From contig DAIDJW010000037.1 in assembly GCA_027451185.1 (NCBI GenBank), positions 1 to 5,614 on the forward strand: 5,614 nt of DNA, written 5' to 3'. The position numbers and the translations under genes are program-made. The stretch comes from Candidatus Saccharimonadota bacterium. GTDB taxonomy: Bacteria > Patescibacteriota > Saccharimonadia > Saccharimonadales > Saccharimonadaceae. Position 1 is the stretch's first letter. Each line of letters begins with the position of its first letter. The notes under the pieces were generated by a model that worked only from the letters and a program-made list of their open reading frames with translations, was not told where the DNA came from and did not search any database. Shown here piece by piece: positions 5,481 to 5,614 of this stretch.

Positions 5481-5614
5481 GCTTGCCCTGACGGCGCCGG
5501 ATGATGGCCCTAGCCGCCACCAAGACCCCGCCCAGCAGGAGTGCCAGGAGTGCCAGCCTCAGCAGGGGCGTGTCGTTGCTGCCAGTGTAGGCCAGCGTGG
5601 CCGTGCTCTTCGGT
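5473..5614 (-). CDS. Sortase-anchored surface protein, C-terminal fragment (LAYTG signal)
   Basis: The minus frame is open from the window edge to a TAG stop, giving the last 46 residues of a protein. They form a complete cell-wall sorting signal: LAYTG at fragment residues 7-11 (5595-5581), a hydrophobic helix rich in Leu, Ala and Gly (about 17-38), and the basic end RRRQGKRA. LAxTG is the motif associated with class E sortases of Actinobacteria, which cut between T and G and attach the protein to the wall. The fragment is about 69% G+C and 41 of 46 codons end in G or C, far from the usage of the other genes here. The rest of the protein, and so its role, is outside the window. It converges on the amidase gene, and both hairpins lie in its 3' region. 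Confidence 0.8.
   Translation of the reverse strand, partial: PKSTATLAYTGSNDTPLLRLALLALLLGGVLVAARAIIRRRQGKRA

Noticed and set aside
1..5614. CRISPR array, tRNA or insertion sequence.
   Set aside because: No regularly spaced repeats, cloverleaf-like sequence or transposase is seen. The only repeated unit is the 10-mer at the tips of the two hairpins.

Overview
The window looks like part of a genome from an ultra-small epibiotic bacterium of the Candidatus Saccharibacteria (TM7) type. This is inferred from family content and style: a short MprF-like aminoacyl-phosphatidylglycerol synthase, an MMPL-family RND transporter of about 700 residues, a DUF4396 membrane protein and a membrane-anchored Amidase_3 peptidoglycan hydrolase. 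Several genes lack a Shine-Dalgarno sequence and carry extended -10 promoters. Sampled lines of the main part run at roughly 40-50% G+C. I cannot confirm the taxon without a database search.

Layout. At the left edge (1-49, minus) is the first 16 codons of a gene whose product reads as a type IV prepilin leader ending in G|FTLV. It is divergent from the MprF-like gene (145-1761, plus), and their promoters share the 95 bp between them. The MprF-like gene converges on the MMPL transporter gene (1769-3859, minus) with only 7 bp between stop codons. The DUF4396 gene (3920-4369, minus) lies 60 bp upstream of the transporter gene, which has its own extended -10 promoter in that gap. Divergent from DUF4396, across a 64-bp AT-rich promoter region, is the amidase gene (4434-5225, plus).

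After the amidase the sequence changes character. An inverted repeat (5241-5275) is followed by two long imperfect hairpins in tandem (5288-5369 and 5373-5464). Both are capped by the same hexaloop, TGGATT on the plus strand. Beyond them, on the minus strand, is the 3' end of a gene (5473-5614) encoding a sortase signal, LAYTG plus hydrophobic helix plus basic tail. That gene end is about 69% G+C with 41 of 46 third positions G or C, unlike the rest of the window. It resembles actinobacterial DNA, so this end may be host-derived, horizontally acquired, or an assembly junction.

The complete genes with a known family role all concern the cell envelope: lipid headgroup charge, lipid or drug export, and wall cleavage; the two partial genes would be surface proteins (pilin, sortase-anchored protein). 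This fits a cell that lives attached to another bacterium, but joint function is inference. The items most worth following up are the tandem same-loop hairpins at the composition break and the cut-off pilin gene with its apparently leaderless promoter.
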